A stretch of DNA of 35,146 nucleotides from Cephaloticoccus capnophilus (GCF_001580045.1 NZ_LSZP01000035.1:1-35146); one strand, 5' to 3'; positions 7,620-16,423 are shown, numbered from the stretch's first letter. A program made the numbers and translations. The notes: generated by a model from the letters alone, not told the origin.

Positions 7620-9878
7620 ATGAATATCCCCACATCTATACGTCGCGTTCTTCGCGACGTATTCGCATCTTCGTTGATGCTTGGCCTCGCCGTCTCTTCT
7701 CACGCCCAGCAACCCCCAATTCAAATCGACGAGGACATCATCCGACTCTCGCCCTTTACAGTGCAAGAGAGTGCAAACCTGGGTCGTTACCAAGCCGCCC
7801 AAGTCAGTTCGGGCAGTCGAGTTCGGATGGACTTGATGGACTCCACACAAAGTGTCTCGGTCCTTACTAACGAGTTTCTAGGCGATATCGACACCACCCA
7901 AATGCTTGATGCAGTCAAATATGTCGCGGGTGTCGGGATCAGTAACAATCCCGAAATTATGGACATCATGAACATCCGCGGCTTCCAAAATTGGCGGGCG
8001 GTGACCATTGATGGATTCAGTCAAGCCTACGGCGTCATTAATACAGACCCGATCATTATTGAGCGTATTGAGGTCGTAAAGGGCCCCAATGCTATTCTTG
8101 CCCCTCAAGGACTGCCGGGCGGTGTTGTCAACAGCGTGACTAAACGCCCGCTTTTTAAAAATAGCGGTTCTGTTTCCTATCAAGTCGGTCGCTACGACTC
8201 CAATCGCGCCGAAATCGATGCGAACTATGTAGTAAAGGACGACAAACTCGCTCTGCGCGTAGTCGGCGCCTTCACCGATGCCGATAAGTATGTGAAGGAA
8301 AAGTTTTTCCAAAATCTTACGGTGATACCGATGCTTACCTATCGAATCAGCCCGACTACCGAGCTCACGGCTCAAGGTCATGTTTACAATGGGGCGGCGC
8401 AAGGTGAGCCCCTCCCCATATCTGTGTATGCAGTGGGCCGCAGTAATGTTCGCATTCTGGACGGGATTCCGAGAGATTTCGGACTGACAGGGCGCAATAT
8501 ATCCCGCCACGAGAGCGGCCAAAGGGCGCAGTTTTTCCTCACTTCTCAAATTACCGACAAGCTCTCTATGAGATTGGCCGCTAAGTGGGCCGAGACCAGC
8601 ACGCGCGTAAACGGTGTAAATGTCAGTGAGAGTCGTGACGCAAGTGGTGCGAGACTCGTGCCAGTCCAACTCAACAACACCACTGGCGTGTGGGAGTGGG
8701 ACGGGGTTACCCGTAATGACGACCCGCGCTTCCTTCTTTCTGGACTACAAAATGGGGTTACTGTTGATCACGCGAACCTGCAAAATGACTTCGTCTTCGA
8801 GCACAACGCACAAGGTTGGAGGTCACAAACCGTCGGTGGTTACGCGATTAATTATACCAGCCGCAGCGGGTGGAATAGAAACTACGTCGCAGACCCTACA
8901 CTCTATAACTTCAAGGACCCCAACTACACGCCGCCGACCTTCACGCTGGAGTCTGACTGGGACTACAACAATGGGACACGCGATCGTAGTCACCAAGTCT
9001 ACCTCTACCAAGTACTCCACCTCTTCGAGGACCGGCTGGTGCTCAGTGGCAGCCTTTCCCAAAATCGCTACTTCACCGGTGATTACGATAATTTGAGTGG
9101 TGGCCGCTCTCAGGAGAAAGCAGAGACCACCCTGCCCGCTGCCGGTCTCGTTTACAAGCTTACGCCAGAGATTTCACTCTACTACGGCTACTCCGAACAA
9201 GAAATTATGGGCGCATCCCAACCGGTTGAGCTAATCCCTTCTCACACGAGCCCCAGTCGTCAGCACGAGGTTGGCCTTCGCCTCCGGCTCTTCGATGGCC
9301 GACTCTACACGACCTTTGCCTACTTCGACATCATGCAAGATGGTATTTGGAGCCAGGCGACTGAGAACATGATCGACCCGACTGCCCCCAAAAAAACCGC
9401 ACAGCGTAGTGATCGCACGTCCAAGGGCTTCGAGTTTGAGTTCGCTTGGTCCCCCACTAAAAACTTCTCGGTAATCGGCAGCTTCACCGACTTCAAAAGT
9501 CGGGACCAGGATGATCTACGCTACGCCAATGTTGCCGAGAGGATGGCCGGGATCTGGGGCAGCTATAGCTTCCCCGAGGCAGGTCCGCTGCGCGGGCTAT
9601 CCATCGGACTGGGGGCCAACTACGTCGGCGAGCGCCCCGGCGATACCATGGGCTCATATGTCAATATCCTCAACCCGGTGCGTGTTCAACCTGCATTTTG
9701 GCTCCCCTCTTACACTGAGGTTGAGGCTAATGCCACGTATCGCTTTAACAAACACTGGAAGGCCCAACTCGTCATCAAGAACCTTCTAGATAAAGAATAC
9801 ATCAGAGGTGCCTTTAACCGTAACGCCTTTGTCAGCACACCCATTAACCCGAAACTCACCATTCGATATCAGTTCTGA
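7620..9878 (+). CDS. TonB-dependent outer-membrane receptor (siderophore-type)
   Basis: 752 residues from ATG 7620: signal peptide MNIPTSIRRVLRDVFASSLMLGLAVSSHA, then a short linker with LSPFTVQE, which resembles the conserved segment that precedes the plug in many Opitutaceae receptors and may serve as TonB box. The plug domain runs roughly from residue 60 to 180 (QSVSVLTNEFL, MNIRGFQNW, IERIEVVKGPNAILAPQGLPGGVVN). The rest is the 22-strand barrel, ending in aromatic F (TIRYQF) as required for outer-membrane insertion. The substrate is unknown; the architecture is closest to ferric-siderophore receptors. No TonB/ExbBD, FecIR or iron genes are adjacent. It is monocistronic, with its own terminator at 9910-9944. 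It is less GC-rich than the flanking housekeeping genes. Confidence 0.9.
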   Translation: MNIPTSIRRVLRDVFASSLMLGLAVSSHAQQPPIQIDEDIIRLSPFTVQESANLGRYQAAQVSSGSRVRMDLMDSTQSVSVLTNEFLGDIDTTQMLDAVKYVAGVGISNNPEIMDIMNIRGFQNWRAVTIDGFSQAYGVINTDPIIIERIEVVKGPNAILAPQGLPGGVVNSVTKRPLFKNSGSVSYQVGRYDSNRAEIDANYVVKDDKLALRVVGAFTDADKYVKEKFFQNLTVIPMLTYRISPTTELTAQGHVYNGAAQGEPLPISVYAVGRSNVRILDGIPRDFGLTGRNISRHESGQRAQFFLTSQITDKLSMRLAAKWAETSTRVNGVNVSESRDASGARLVPVQLNNTTGVWEWDGVTRNDDPRFLLSGLQNGVTVDHANLQNDFVFEHNAQGWRSQTVGGYAINYTSRSGWNRNYVADPTLYNFKDPNYTPPTFTLESDWDYNNGTRDRSHQVYLYQVLHLFEDRLVLSGSLSQNRYFTGDYDNLSGGRSQEKAETTLPAAGLVYKLTPEISLYYGYSEQEIMGASQPVELIPSHTSPSRQHEVGLRLRLFDGRLYTTFAYFDIMQDGIWSQATENMIDPTAPKKTAQRSDRTSKGFEFEFAWSPTKNFSVIGSFTDFKSRDQDDLRYANVAERMAGIWGSYSFPEAGPLRGLSIGLGANYVGERPGDTMGSYVNILNPVRVQPAFWLPSYTEVEANATYRFNKHWKAQLVIKNLLDKEYIRGAFNRNAFVSTPINPKLTIRYQF

Positions 9879-9909
9879 GTTCTGTGTAAAAGATACAACC
9901 TTAACCTCC

Positions 9910-9944
9910 TTGCGGCGCACCCTTTGGTGCGCCGCAACTGTTTT
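9910..9944 (+). terminator. Rho-independent terminator of the TonB receptor gene
   Basis: Perfect 12-bp stem ttgcggcgcacc (9910-9921) / ggtgcgccgcaa (9926-9937) with loop cttt, followed by ctgtttt. It lies 31 bases after the receptor stop codon, between two convergent genes. Confidence 0.85.
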
Positions 9945-9993
9945 GAGAGCAGAGAAACCCCTAGAGTAGCAGCTAGGGCGTATTTCGTGAGCC

Positions 9994-11832
9994 TCACTTT
10001 TTGGCGGAGAGTGCGTAAGGAGTGAGTGTCGGGAGGACAGGGTTTTCTGCGGGACTTAGCCGTATAAAAACCCACTCGTTATCTAATCCCTGCTCAAACT
10101 CCATCGGCCATCCCCCCGCAGCCAGTTCTGCCAATAGCTGCTCGCCGCGATCCGCATAGCCCTTCCGATCTAAGAGGATTCCAGAAAAACCATAAGACTC
10201 GAGTTTAGTGGCCATTTCTCTAGGCGGTAATTCCTGTACCGCCAACTGCCAATCTGCGCCCTCCCGCCCCTTATTACTCCCATACGAATAACGCAACTTT
10301 GTAGAGTAAAGAAAAGGGCGTATGGAGTTGTATAGAAAAAACTTAATATCGTTAGGCCCAGGTCCATTAAAAGGCTCAGGGAAAACAAAGGCAGGCAGCG
10401 TATAGATCATGGCACCTTCGCTTAAGCGCTCCTCCAGCTTTAAAACCAGGTCCTGATCTCCGACTACTCGTTCTTTTATAAAAAGGTTATCATAGAAAGG
10501 GAAGGTATAGAATTTAAAAGACTGGTCCCATAGTGCAAGCGTGGCTAGAAAAACAAAAGACAAGGCCTTGGGAGTTAAGGACCAATTTCGGGTCGTTTTA
10601 TGAATTTTAAAAGTAAAGTAGAGCAAGCCTATAGTCGCAATTGCCTCAGAGTAACGGTTTGTTGATCGGATATTATAGGAGTTAAATAGTAGACTAACAA
10701 GCGCATGAATGCCTCCGAAGCTGGAGTAGGAAATAATCCAAAGAACGGTAAGAAAAGGAAGCGAGGGCGATCGTTTATTAACTTGGCGCTGAATGCTCTT
10801 GAGAAAGAGAAAAGCTAATCCTATGATTGCACAAAGGCCAATATAGGCTCCCCACCATGTTTCGCCTATATCCAACTTTCCTCCGTTATAGTAGCGTGAG
10901 GAAATATCTAAATAGGATATCCAATTAGGGATAAGAAGATCGATAGGCTTGAGCGAACATGTTTCTACATCAGCATAAGATCGAACTAGCGCCGTAGGGT
11001 TTGCACCATAGTTAAACTTATAGATAATGAAACTAGCTAAAACTGATCCTGCAACTAAGCTGGCTGCAAGACATGGGGTAAGCGCCCTGATGATTCCTGG
11101 ACGGCGCTTTATCAGCCGACATAGCAAGGCTAGAATATATATTTGTAAGAAAAAGAATACCCAATAAATATTTAGTAGGCCACTTAATAGACTAATAATG
11201 AAAGTCAGCCTGAGCCTAAAAGAGCCCCATGATAATTTTTGAACAGTCGCTATATACCAAAGACAATAGAGCTGAAGAGGGAGAAGTCCTGTGAATCCTA
11301 CTCCGATGTGATCAATAGAGCGTTGGCTTTGCGGAAGAAACGCATAGACGACAGCAAAAATCCATGAGGATAGCCGTGAGATCTTCCATAGCCTAGCGGC
11401 TGAATAAAATGAAAATGCTGCTACTGTAGAGGAGAGTAGGAGCATGATGTTTGCAGCAGGTATAAGCCCAAAGACTTTAGCGATTTGGCCACCTAGCCAA
11501 ACGATCACTCGCTCCACCTCTGGAAAATCGTTTAGCTGTCCGATGAACGGGGCCCCAAGAGACTTGGTGGTTATATGGGTAAAAAGCCCTAGGTCACCCT
11601 CTTTGCTTAGCTTCATCATTGCCAATATATAGTGGCAATCGGTTACGTAACGTGTCGGAAATTTAAAGTTGCTTCCCCAGCGATTTTCAAAAGTCAACCA
11701 CAGCGCACATACGGTAAGGGCAAGCAGAAGTAGTCTAACGTATCTTCCACGTGCACGATTCCACCAAGTTTCAGCAAGTACTAACTTTCTTTGAGATGAG
11801 AAGTCACGGTGATATGACTCATTATTATTCAT
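9994..11832 (-). CDS. Polytopic membrane protein, possibly a GT-C/YfhO-like glycosyltransferase
   Basis: 612 residues with a short cytoplasmic N-terminus, then about ten or more hydrophobic segments (first LLLLALTVCALWLTFENRW near 34, then VIVWLGG, IMLLLSSTVAAFSFY, LSSWIFAVVYAFLPQ and others) to about residue 460. A soluble C-terminal domain (about 465-612) ends in QGLDNEWVFIRLS. The arrangement resembles GT-C-fold membrane glycosyltransferases and YfhO-type proteins, which use lipid-linked sugars, but I cannot point to a diagnostic catalytic DxD. Coding sequence is markedly AT-rich with many Ile/Asn/Lys codons ending in A/T, unlike its neighbours, suggesting horizontal acquisition. It is convergent with the TonB receptor. 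It starts with ATG at 11832. Confidence 0.6.
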   Translation of the reverse strand: MNNNESYHRDFSSQRKLVLAETWWNRARGRYVRLLLLALTVCALWLTFENRWGSNFKFPTRYVTDCHYILAMMKLSKEGDLGLFTHITTKSLGAPFIGQLNDFPEVERVIVWLGGQIAKVFGLIPAANIMLLLSSTVAAFSFYSAARLWKISRLSSWIFAVVYAFLPQSQRSIDHIGVGFTGLLPLQLYCLWYIATVQKLSWGSFRLRLTFIISLLSGLLNIYWVFFFLQIYILALLCRLIKRRPGIIRALTPCLAASLVAGSVLASFIIYKFNYGANPTALVRSYADVETCSLKPIDLLIPNWISYLDISSRYYNGGKLDIGETWWGAYIGLCAIIGLAFLFLKSIQRQVNKRSPSLPFLTVLWIISYSSFGGIHALVSLLFNSYNIRSTNRYSEAIATIGLLYFTFKIHKTTRNWSLTPKALSFVFLATLALWDQSFKFYTFPFYDNLFIKERVVGDQDLVLKLEERLSEGAMIYTLPAFVFPEPFNGPGPNDIKFFLYNSIRPFLYSTKLRYSYGSNKGREGADWQLAVQELPPREMATKLESYGFSGILLDRKGYADRGEQLLAELAAGGWPMEFEQGLDNEWVFIRLSPAENPVLPTLTPYALSAKK

Positions 11833-12259
11833 GCGTGAGAGGAGATTGTTCCTGCGATAGGAGTGGGTGTTGCTTTCCTGAGCAAGGAATCCCCTCTTTT
11901 ATGACACAGAAAACAAGCCGCCTAGAAAGTATCTTTTATCGCACTTATTAGCCCCAGCTTGTAGGCGCTGTGCGGCATTGTGACGGGCCGCCATCTTGGC
12001 TGAACTCCAGAGCACGCCTCTGCGTAAGAAAAGGCAAGGTCTCGTCTGAGCCTTATATTTAAACATCAAAATGCTATATGCATACAGTTAATCTCTCCCC
12101 TGGACTGATTCCTATTATTTTTTTGCTCTAGGGTGTATTTTGGGTTTTCGTTGCTTTGCTTGCTCTAGAGCAAGCCCCCGCCGCTCGGTGCTCATGCCAC
12201 CAGAGTGGTGACGCTCCTCCCAAAATCCATGCGTTCTTCCCGATGAGGCATCGTCATCT
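11833..12259. other. 427-bp AT-rich gap without a recognised gene
   Basis: Between the start of the AT-rich membrane protein gene and the alkaline phosphatase relic. No convincing ORF on either strand. It must contain the promoter of the minus-strand membrane protein. The only clear structure is the 18-bp palindrome at 12158-12175. Composition shifts from AT-rich to GC-rich near its right end. Confidence 0.6.
12158..12175. promoter_or_regulatory. 18-bp perfect palindrome
   Basis: gcttgctctagagcaagc is its own reverse complement, with no loop, so it is better suited to a dimeric DNA-binding protein than to an RNA hairpin. It lies about 85 bases before the GTG of the phosphatase relic. No regulator is assigned. 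Confidence 0.4.
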
Positions 12260-12475
12260 GTGTTCCGCGCGCCTTTAGCCGTGCTTTTGGTCGCTGCCTT
12301 TGCTTTCGCCTTCTCGATTACCGCGGCCTCAGCTGCTTCAGCGCCCGTTCCCCAAAACGTGATTGTCATGATTAACGCTGGGGCGGGCTGGGGCACTTGG
12401 GATGCGACGGCCTACTGGCAATATGGTAGCCGCGAGGTCGAGCGCTTCGAGGAGTCCGCGCGTGCGACTGATTGA
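12260..12475 (+). pseudogene. Alkaline phosphatase N-terminal remnant
   Basis: A 71-codon frame from GTG 12260 encodes a signal peptide (MFRAPLAVLLVAAFAFAFSI, then AASA) and NVIVMINAGAGWGTWDATAY, which strongly resembles the first strand and metal-binding turn of alkaline phosphatases (family pattern N-V-I-x-M-I-x-D-G-x-G). Here the metal-ligand Asp is replaced by Ala, and the frame stops about 40 residues later, after WQYGSREVERFEESARATD. The remaining 400 or so residues expected for the family are absent; a TPR gene starts 35 bases downstream. This is most simply a deletion remnant. A short secreted peptide still made from it cannot be excluded. Confidence 0.65.
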
Positions 12476-12510
12476 CGGCGGCGGCACAGGGCGGGAGGCT
12501 TGCCGCTCTG

Positions 12511-13422
12511 ATGATTAAAAAGCCCGTACTCGTTTCGTTTTTGCTGATTGCGGGGGCGCTCACGCTGCCACCACAGGCTGCACTTGCGCAGCCTGCCGCT
12601 GCGCCGAAGGCCGGCCCTGTAGCGTCCTCGCCGGAGGCTGAGTCGCTTAGCGAACGCGGCCTGCGGCTCTTGGTCGAGCGGCAGCGGATGCTGTTCGCGG
12701 AGGCCGCCGAGCGCGAGAAAGCGGGACGCTTCGACGAGGCCGACTTTACTCGGCAGATGCAGGAGCTTTGCCGTGCGTATGACTCGCTGCTAAGCGATAA
12801 TCCGAAGTTTGCCGCTGCGTATGCGGCTTACGGATACTTGCTCGGCAAGCTCGGGATGGAGGACGAGGGCGTGGGGATGCTCCTCAGGGCCAATCAGTAC
12901 GACCCTGAAATCCCGCTCGTGAAAAACCAGATTGGCAACTACCTCGCTGAGCGCGGTAAGCCGCTCGAAGCCGTGAACTACTACTTGGCCGCGATCCGGC
13001 TCGCGCCCGATGAGCCGCTCTACCACTACCAGCTCGGGACGCTGCTGCATAATTCGCGTGCGGACTTTATCCGTTCGGGCGATTGGGAGGCGGCGGCGGT
13101 CGACCTTGCCTCGCACGAGGGCTTTAGGCGTGCGGCGGAGCTCGCGCCTGAGCGTTTCGAATTGGTGTACCGTTATGCGGAGTCGTTCTACGATTTGCCG
13201 GAGCCGGATTGGGACGGCGCACTGAAGCTGTGGGGGCAGTTGGAAGCCGCAGCAGGTAGCGAGATTGAGCGGCAGGCGATCCGGCTGCACGCGGCCAAGG
13301 TGTGTTTGGAGTCGGGGCGGCGCGATCACGCGCGGGCGCTGCTCGGCACGATTGATGAGGCCGCACTTGCGGCTCAGCGGGAAAAGCTGATTGCGCAGCT
13401 CGAGCGCGACGTCGAGAAGTAG
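12511..13422 (+). CDS. Exported tetratricopeptide-repeat protein
   Basis: 303 residues from ATG 12511: MIKKPVLVSFLLIAGALTLP is a signal peptide, probably cleaved near ALAQ, followed by an Ala/Pro linker. TPR-like helices cover about 95-200 (FAAAYAAYGYLLGKLGMEDE, PLVKNQIGNYLAERGKPLEA, PDEPLYHYQLGTLLHN), and further helical repeats follow to the C-terminus. A scaffold or interaction role in the periplasm is likely; nothing in the sequence fixes a function. The open frame extends 13 codons upstream to a TTG that overlaps the relic, but the ATG gives a proper signal peptide. The M50 protease gene follows after 12 bases, suggesting one operon with it and the methyltransferase. Confidence 0.85.
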   Translation: MIKKPVLVSFLLIAGALTLPPQAALAQPAAAPKAGPVASSPEAESLSERGLRLLVERQRMLFAEAAEREKAGRFDEADFTRQMQELCRAYDSLLSDNPKFAAAYAAYGYLLGKLGMEDEGVGMLLRANQYDPEIPLVKNQIGNYLAERGKPLEAVNYYLAAIRLAPDEPLYHYQLGTLLHNSRADFIRSGDWEAAAVDLASHEGFRRAAELAPERFELVYRYAESFYDLPEPDWDGALKLWGQLEAAAGSEIERQAIRLHAAKVCLESGRRDHARALLGTIDEAALAAQREKLIAQLERDVEK

Positions 13423-13434
13423 CGGCCTTTTCTC

Positions 13435-14091
13435 ATGGATCTCGGCCTCGACCCTGAAACGCTGCGCAAGGGCGCGATTTTTTACATCCTGCTCATATCG
13501 AGTCTGTGCGTGCACGAGTGGGCGCATGCGGTGACGGCTCACTTGCTGGGCGATGACACGCCCGCCGAGGAGGGACGAGTGACGCTCAATCCTATTGCCC
13601 ACATGGACCCGCTGGGCTCGGTGATTTTTCCGCTGCTGTGTATCTTTGTGCTGCCGGGGGCCTTGCTCTTTGGCTGGGGGAAGCCCGTGCGAATCAACCC
13701 CGCAAACTTTGCCAAGCGTAAGCGTGACGAGCTGCTCACGACGCTCGCGGGGCCGGTCAGCAATCTGATACTCGCGTTGCTGGCGGCGGTCGTGGGTGGG
13801 TTTTTGTTTCGCTGGGAGCCGCGCACGGTCGAGGTGTTTTTCCAACTCATCGGCATCAATGTGCTCTTGGCGGTGTTTAACCTGATCCCGCTCCCGCCGC
13901 TCGATGGCGGTCAGGTGCTGCGGAATTTGGTGGGGATGCGCGAGGAGACTTTTAGGGCAATCTCGCGTTGGAGTTTCCTCATTATCTTGGTCGCGATCAA
14001 CATCCCCGCGTTTCGCTTACTCTTAATGCTGGCGATGTCGGTCGTGGCCGCGCCGATGATGCGCATCTATGAACTCCTCGGCAGCAGCTAA
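13435..14091 (+). CDS. Site-2 protease family (M50) membrane metalloprotease
   Basis: 218-residue integral membrane zinc protease. The active-site motif HEWAH (His27, Glu28, His31) lies in the first membrane helix, and the third ligand Asp is in NLIPLPPLDGGQVL (Asp157). NPIAHMDPLGS (52-62) is also typical of the compact Rip/YdiL-like M50 group without a PDZ domain. Four or five hydrophobic segments are visible. Members cleave substrates inside the membrane; the substrate here is unknown. It starts 12 bases after the TPR gene, and its last 23 bases overlap the next gene, indicating translational coupling. Confidence 0.9.
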   Translation: MDLGLDPETLRKGAIFYILLISSLCVHEWAHAVTAHLLGDDTPAEEGRVTLNPIAHMDPLGSVIFPLLCIFVLPGALLFGWGKPVRINPANFAKRKRDELLTTLAGPVSNLILALLAAVVGGFLFRWEPRTVEVFFQLIGINVLLAVFNLIPLPPLDGGQVLRNLVGMREETFRAISRWSFLIILVAINIPAFRLLLMLAMSVVAAPMMRIYELLGSS

Positions 14092-15076
14092 AAACGTGGC
14101 AGGCGCGGATTTGTTCGGCGGGGCAGCTCTCAAGCCCTCAGCGCAGGCATTTGCGCGCGAGGCGCAGCGGCTCGCGACGCCGGGTGAGTGGCTGCGCTTT
14201 GCCGAAAAGTGTTACGAGCAGCACAGGCTGGCCCTCGGGCAAATCGCTACGAATGCGCACGACGAGGCGTTGTATCTGATTTTACATACGCTGGGGCTGC
14301 CGATGGAGAGCGACGAGCGAGTGCTGACGCGGCGGCTTTGCGCGGAGGAGCGTGCGGCCCTCGCGGAGGTGTTTCGGCGGCGGATTTTTGAGCACATGCC
14401 GGCGGCGTATCTCACGCGTGAGGCGTGGTTGGGGGAGCAGCGGTTTTATGTGGATGAGCGCGTGCTGATCCCGCGCAGTTATTTCTTAGAACTGATCGGC
14501 CCGCCACTCGCCGAGCTGCTGGGCCGCCCACGCGAGGCGCAGCGCCGTGTGGTGGATGTGTGTACAGGCTCGGGTTGTCTCGCGATTTTGCTCGCCCAGT
14601 ATTTCCCGAATGCGCGCGTCGATGGCATCGACTTGTCCGCCGATGCGTTGGATGTCGCCCGCATCAATGTGCGCGAGCACGGTCTGGAGGCTCGTGTCGC
14701 GCTTCACGAAAGTGATGTCTTTGATGCGCTGCCACTGCCGAAATCGGCGTCCGAAAAATACGACCTCATTTTAAGCAACCCGCCCTATGAGCCGAGCGCG
14801 CATTGCGACGCGCTGCCAGTCGAGTTTACACGAGAGCCTCGCCTCGCGCTTGATGGCGGGGGCGACGGGCTCGACATCATTCGCAAGCTGCTTGCCCAAG
14901 CGCGCGCACGGCTCGCTCCAGATGGGATTGTGTTAATCGAGGTTGGCGGTTTGCAGGAAGCGATGGAGCGCGAGTTTGCTGCGCTGCGCCCGCAGTGGTT
15001 ACCGACCGAAGATGGGAGCGACTGCGTATGCTTGATTGCCGCGCAGCACCTAGAAGGCCTTTGCCCTGCCGGATAA
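14069..15076 (+). CDS. prmB: PrmB-like protein N5-glutamine methyltransferase
   Basis: 335-residue SAM-dependent methyltransferase of the HemK/PrmB group. The N-terminal helical domain (about 40-115) is followed by AAYLTREAWLGEQRFYVDER and VLIPRS (112-137), the hallmark of PrmB, which methylates the GGQ-like Gln of ribosomal protein L3, as opposed to PrmC, which modifies release factors. SAM-binding motif I is DVCTGSGC (163-170), acidic loop DGIDLS (185-190), catalytic SNPPY (236-240). The N-terminal 25 residues are extra. The ATG at 14069 lies within the end of the M50 gene. The L3 assignment rests on family resemblance only. Confidence 0.85.
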   Translation: MNSSAAAKNVAGADLFGGAALKPSAQAFAREAQRLATPGEWLRFAEKCYEQHRLALGQIATNAHDEALYLILHTLGLPMESDERVLTRRLCAEERAALAEVFRRRIFEHMPAAYLTREAWLGEQRFYVDERVLIPRSYFLELIGPPLAELLGRPREAQRRVVDVCTGSGCLAILLAQYFPNARVDGIDLSADALDVARINVREHGLEARVALHESDVFDALPLPKSASEKYDLILSNPPYEPSAHCDALPVEFTREPRLALDGGGDGLDIIRKLLAQARARLAPDGIVLIEVGGLQEAMEREFAALRPQWLPTEDGSDCVCLIAAQHLEGLCPAG

Positions 15077-15102
15077 GCTGCGATTCACTAAAACTTTCCC
15101 CG

Positions 15103-16287
15103 ATGTACTTACTCAGCCCCAATCTCCGTTGTTTGCTTATCGCCACTTTAGCTTTGCCCCTGTGCTTCGCCCTTGCCGGCTGTCCGTCCAAAGGCGGGGG
15201 TGATGAGGCAGGCGATCCCATTCTTATCGGTGAGATCTCCTCGATCACGGGTAAGGAGGGTGCCTTTGGCCAGAGCGCGCATCGCGGTATCGTCCTCGCA
15301 ATCGAAGAGGCCAACGCGCGTGGCGGGGTGCTTGGTGGCCGCAGCTTGCGCTTACTCACGGAGGACAACCAGTCCAAGGCTGGCGGCTCCGGGACTGCCG
15401 CACGCAAACTCATTTCGCGTAACAAGGTCGTCGCGATTCTTGGCGAAGTCGTCTCCAGCCGCTCGCTCGAAATCGCCTCCATCGCCCAACTCACGCATAC
15501 GCCGATGATTAGCCCTGCATCGACTGCCGAGAGCGTTACGCAAGCGGGGGACTATGTTTTCCGCGTCTGCTTTCTCGACTCCTTCCAAGGCACGGTGATG
15601 GGCAAGTTTGCTTACGAGATGCTCGGGCTTCGCCGCGTAGCGATTCTGTCCTCCGTCTCCTCGGCCTATAGTGTGGGCCTCGCCAAACACTTTAAGGAAA
15701 CTTTTGTGGGCTTGGGGGGCACGATTGCCGTCGAGCAGAAGTTTGCCGAAGGCGATAAGGATTTTAAGGCGCAGCTTACTGCTATCCGAGCGAGCGGCAT
15801 AGATGCGATTTATGTGCCCGCGTATTACACCGAGACTGCGCTTATCTCGAAGCAGGCACGCGAGCTTGGGCTCACGATTCCGCTGATGGGCGGCGACGGC
15901 TGGGGCTCGCCCGAGCTTCTCGAAATCGGAGGCGCGGCGGTCGAGGGGATCTATTACTCGACTCATTACTCACCCGAAAGCACTGCCGCGCAGGTGGTGG
16001 AGTTCGTGTCGAAGTACCGCGAACGCTGGGGCGGGGAAACGCCCGATGCGTTTGCGGCGCTCGGCTACGATGCGGCACTGCTCCTCATCGACTCGCTGGA
16101 GCGTGCCGGGACAACTGAGTCCGCTGCGCTGCGCGACGCGATCGCCGCTACGCGTGACCTGCTCGGGGCGACGGGCCGCACCGCCATCGATGAAAACGGA
16201 AACGCCTCGAAAGCCGCCACCATCATGACGGTAAAAAACGGTCGCTTTACCTACGTCGGCGAAGTGGCCAGTGAGCCCTCCCAGTGA
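15103..16287 (+). CDS. LivJ-type branched-chain amino-acid ABC substrate-binding lipoprotein, copy 1
   Basis: 394 residues. Signal peptide with lipobox LAGC (24-27), so Cys27 is probably lipidated. The mature part is a Peripla_BP_6 (LivJ) fold: ILIGEISSITGKEGAFGQSA, HRGIVLAIEEANARGG, later AYSVGLAKHFKETF and IYVPAYYTETAL. The family binds amino acids or other small organics and hands them to an ABC permease; no permease or ATPase genes are present here. A close paralogue is at 25093-26256. ATG 15103 is chosen because the longer frame lies inside prmB and would bury the signal peptide. The stop codon TGA overlaps the first bases of the 127-bp repeat. A terminator candidate lies at 16424-16446. 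Confidence 0.9.
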   Translation: MYLLSPNLRCLLIATLALPLCFALAGCPSKGGGDEAGDPILIGEISSITGKEGAFGQSAHRGIVLAIEEANARGGVLGGRSLRLLTEDNQSKAGGSGTAARKLISRNKVVAILGEVVSSRSLEIASIAQLTHTPMISPASTAESVTQAGDYVFRVCFLDSFQGTVMGKFAYEMLGLRRVAILSSVSSAYSVGLAKHFKETFVGLGGTIAVEQKFAEGDKDFKAQLTAIRASGIDAIYVPAYYTETALISKQARELGLTIPLMGGDGWGSPELLEIGGAAVEGIYYSTHYSPESTAAQVVEFVSKYRERWGGETPDAFAALGYDAALLLIDSLERAGTTESAALRDAIAATRDLLGATGRTAIDENGNASKAATIMTVKNGRFTYVGEVASEPSQ

Positions 16288-16410
16288 CCACGCACCAAAG
16301 CGCGCACCTCGCCGTTCACGGCGAGGTCAAGCGAGGTCATCGTCATATGGAGCCGAAGGCTCCCCTAGCTTGTGGAGGAGAAGCTCCGACCGCAGGGGCG
16401 GAGTTCTTCA
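16284..16410. repeat. 127-bp hairpin repeat, copy A
   Basis: Begins gtgaccacgcaccaaagcgc and ends gcggagttcttca. The same 127 bp recur at 22750-22876 with scattered substitutions. Internal stems are cctcgccg-ttca-cggcgagg, ggagcc-gaa-ggctcc, and ctccg...cggag near the right end. Copy A supplies the stop codon of the LivJ-type gene, so it is joined exactly to the coding end. No ORF and no obvious terminal inverted repeat. Confidence 0.85.
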
Positions 16411-16423
16411 GCTCGCGGGAGCG

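Noticed and set aside
12115-12396. 93-codon ORF on the minus strand over the phosphatase relic
   Set aside because: Low-complexity Lys/Ala/Arg composition antisense to a frame with a clear signal peptide and phosphatase motif; no family resemblance.
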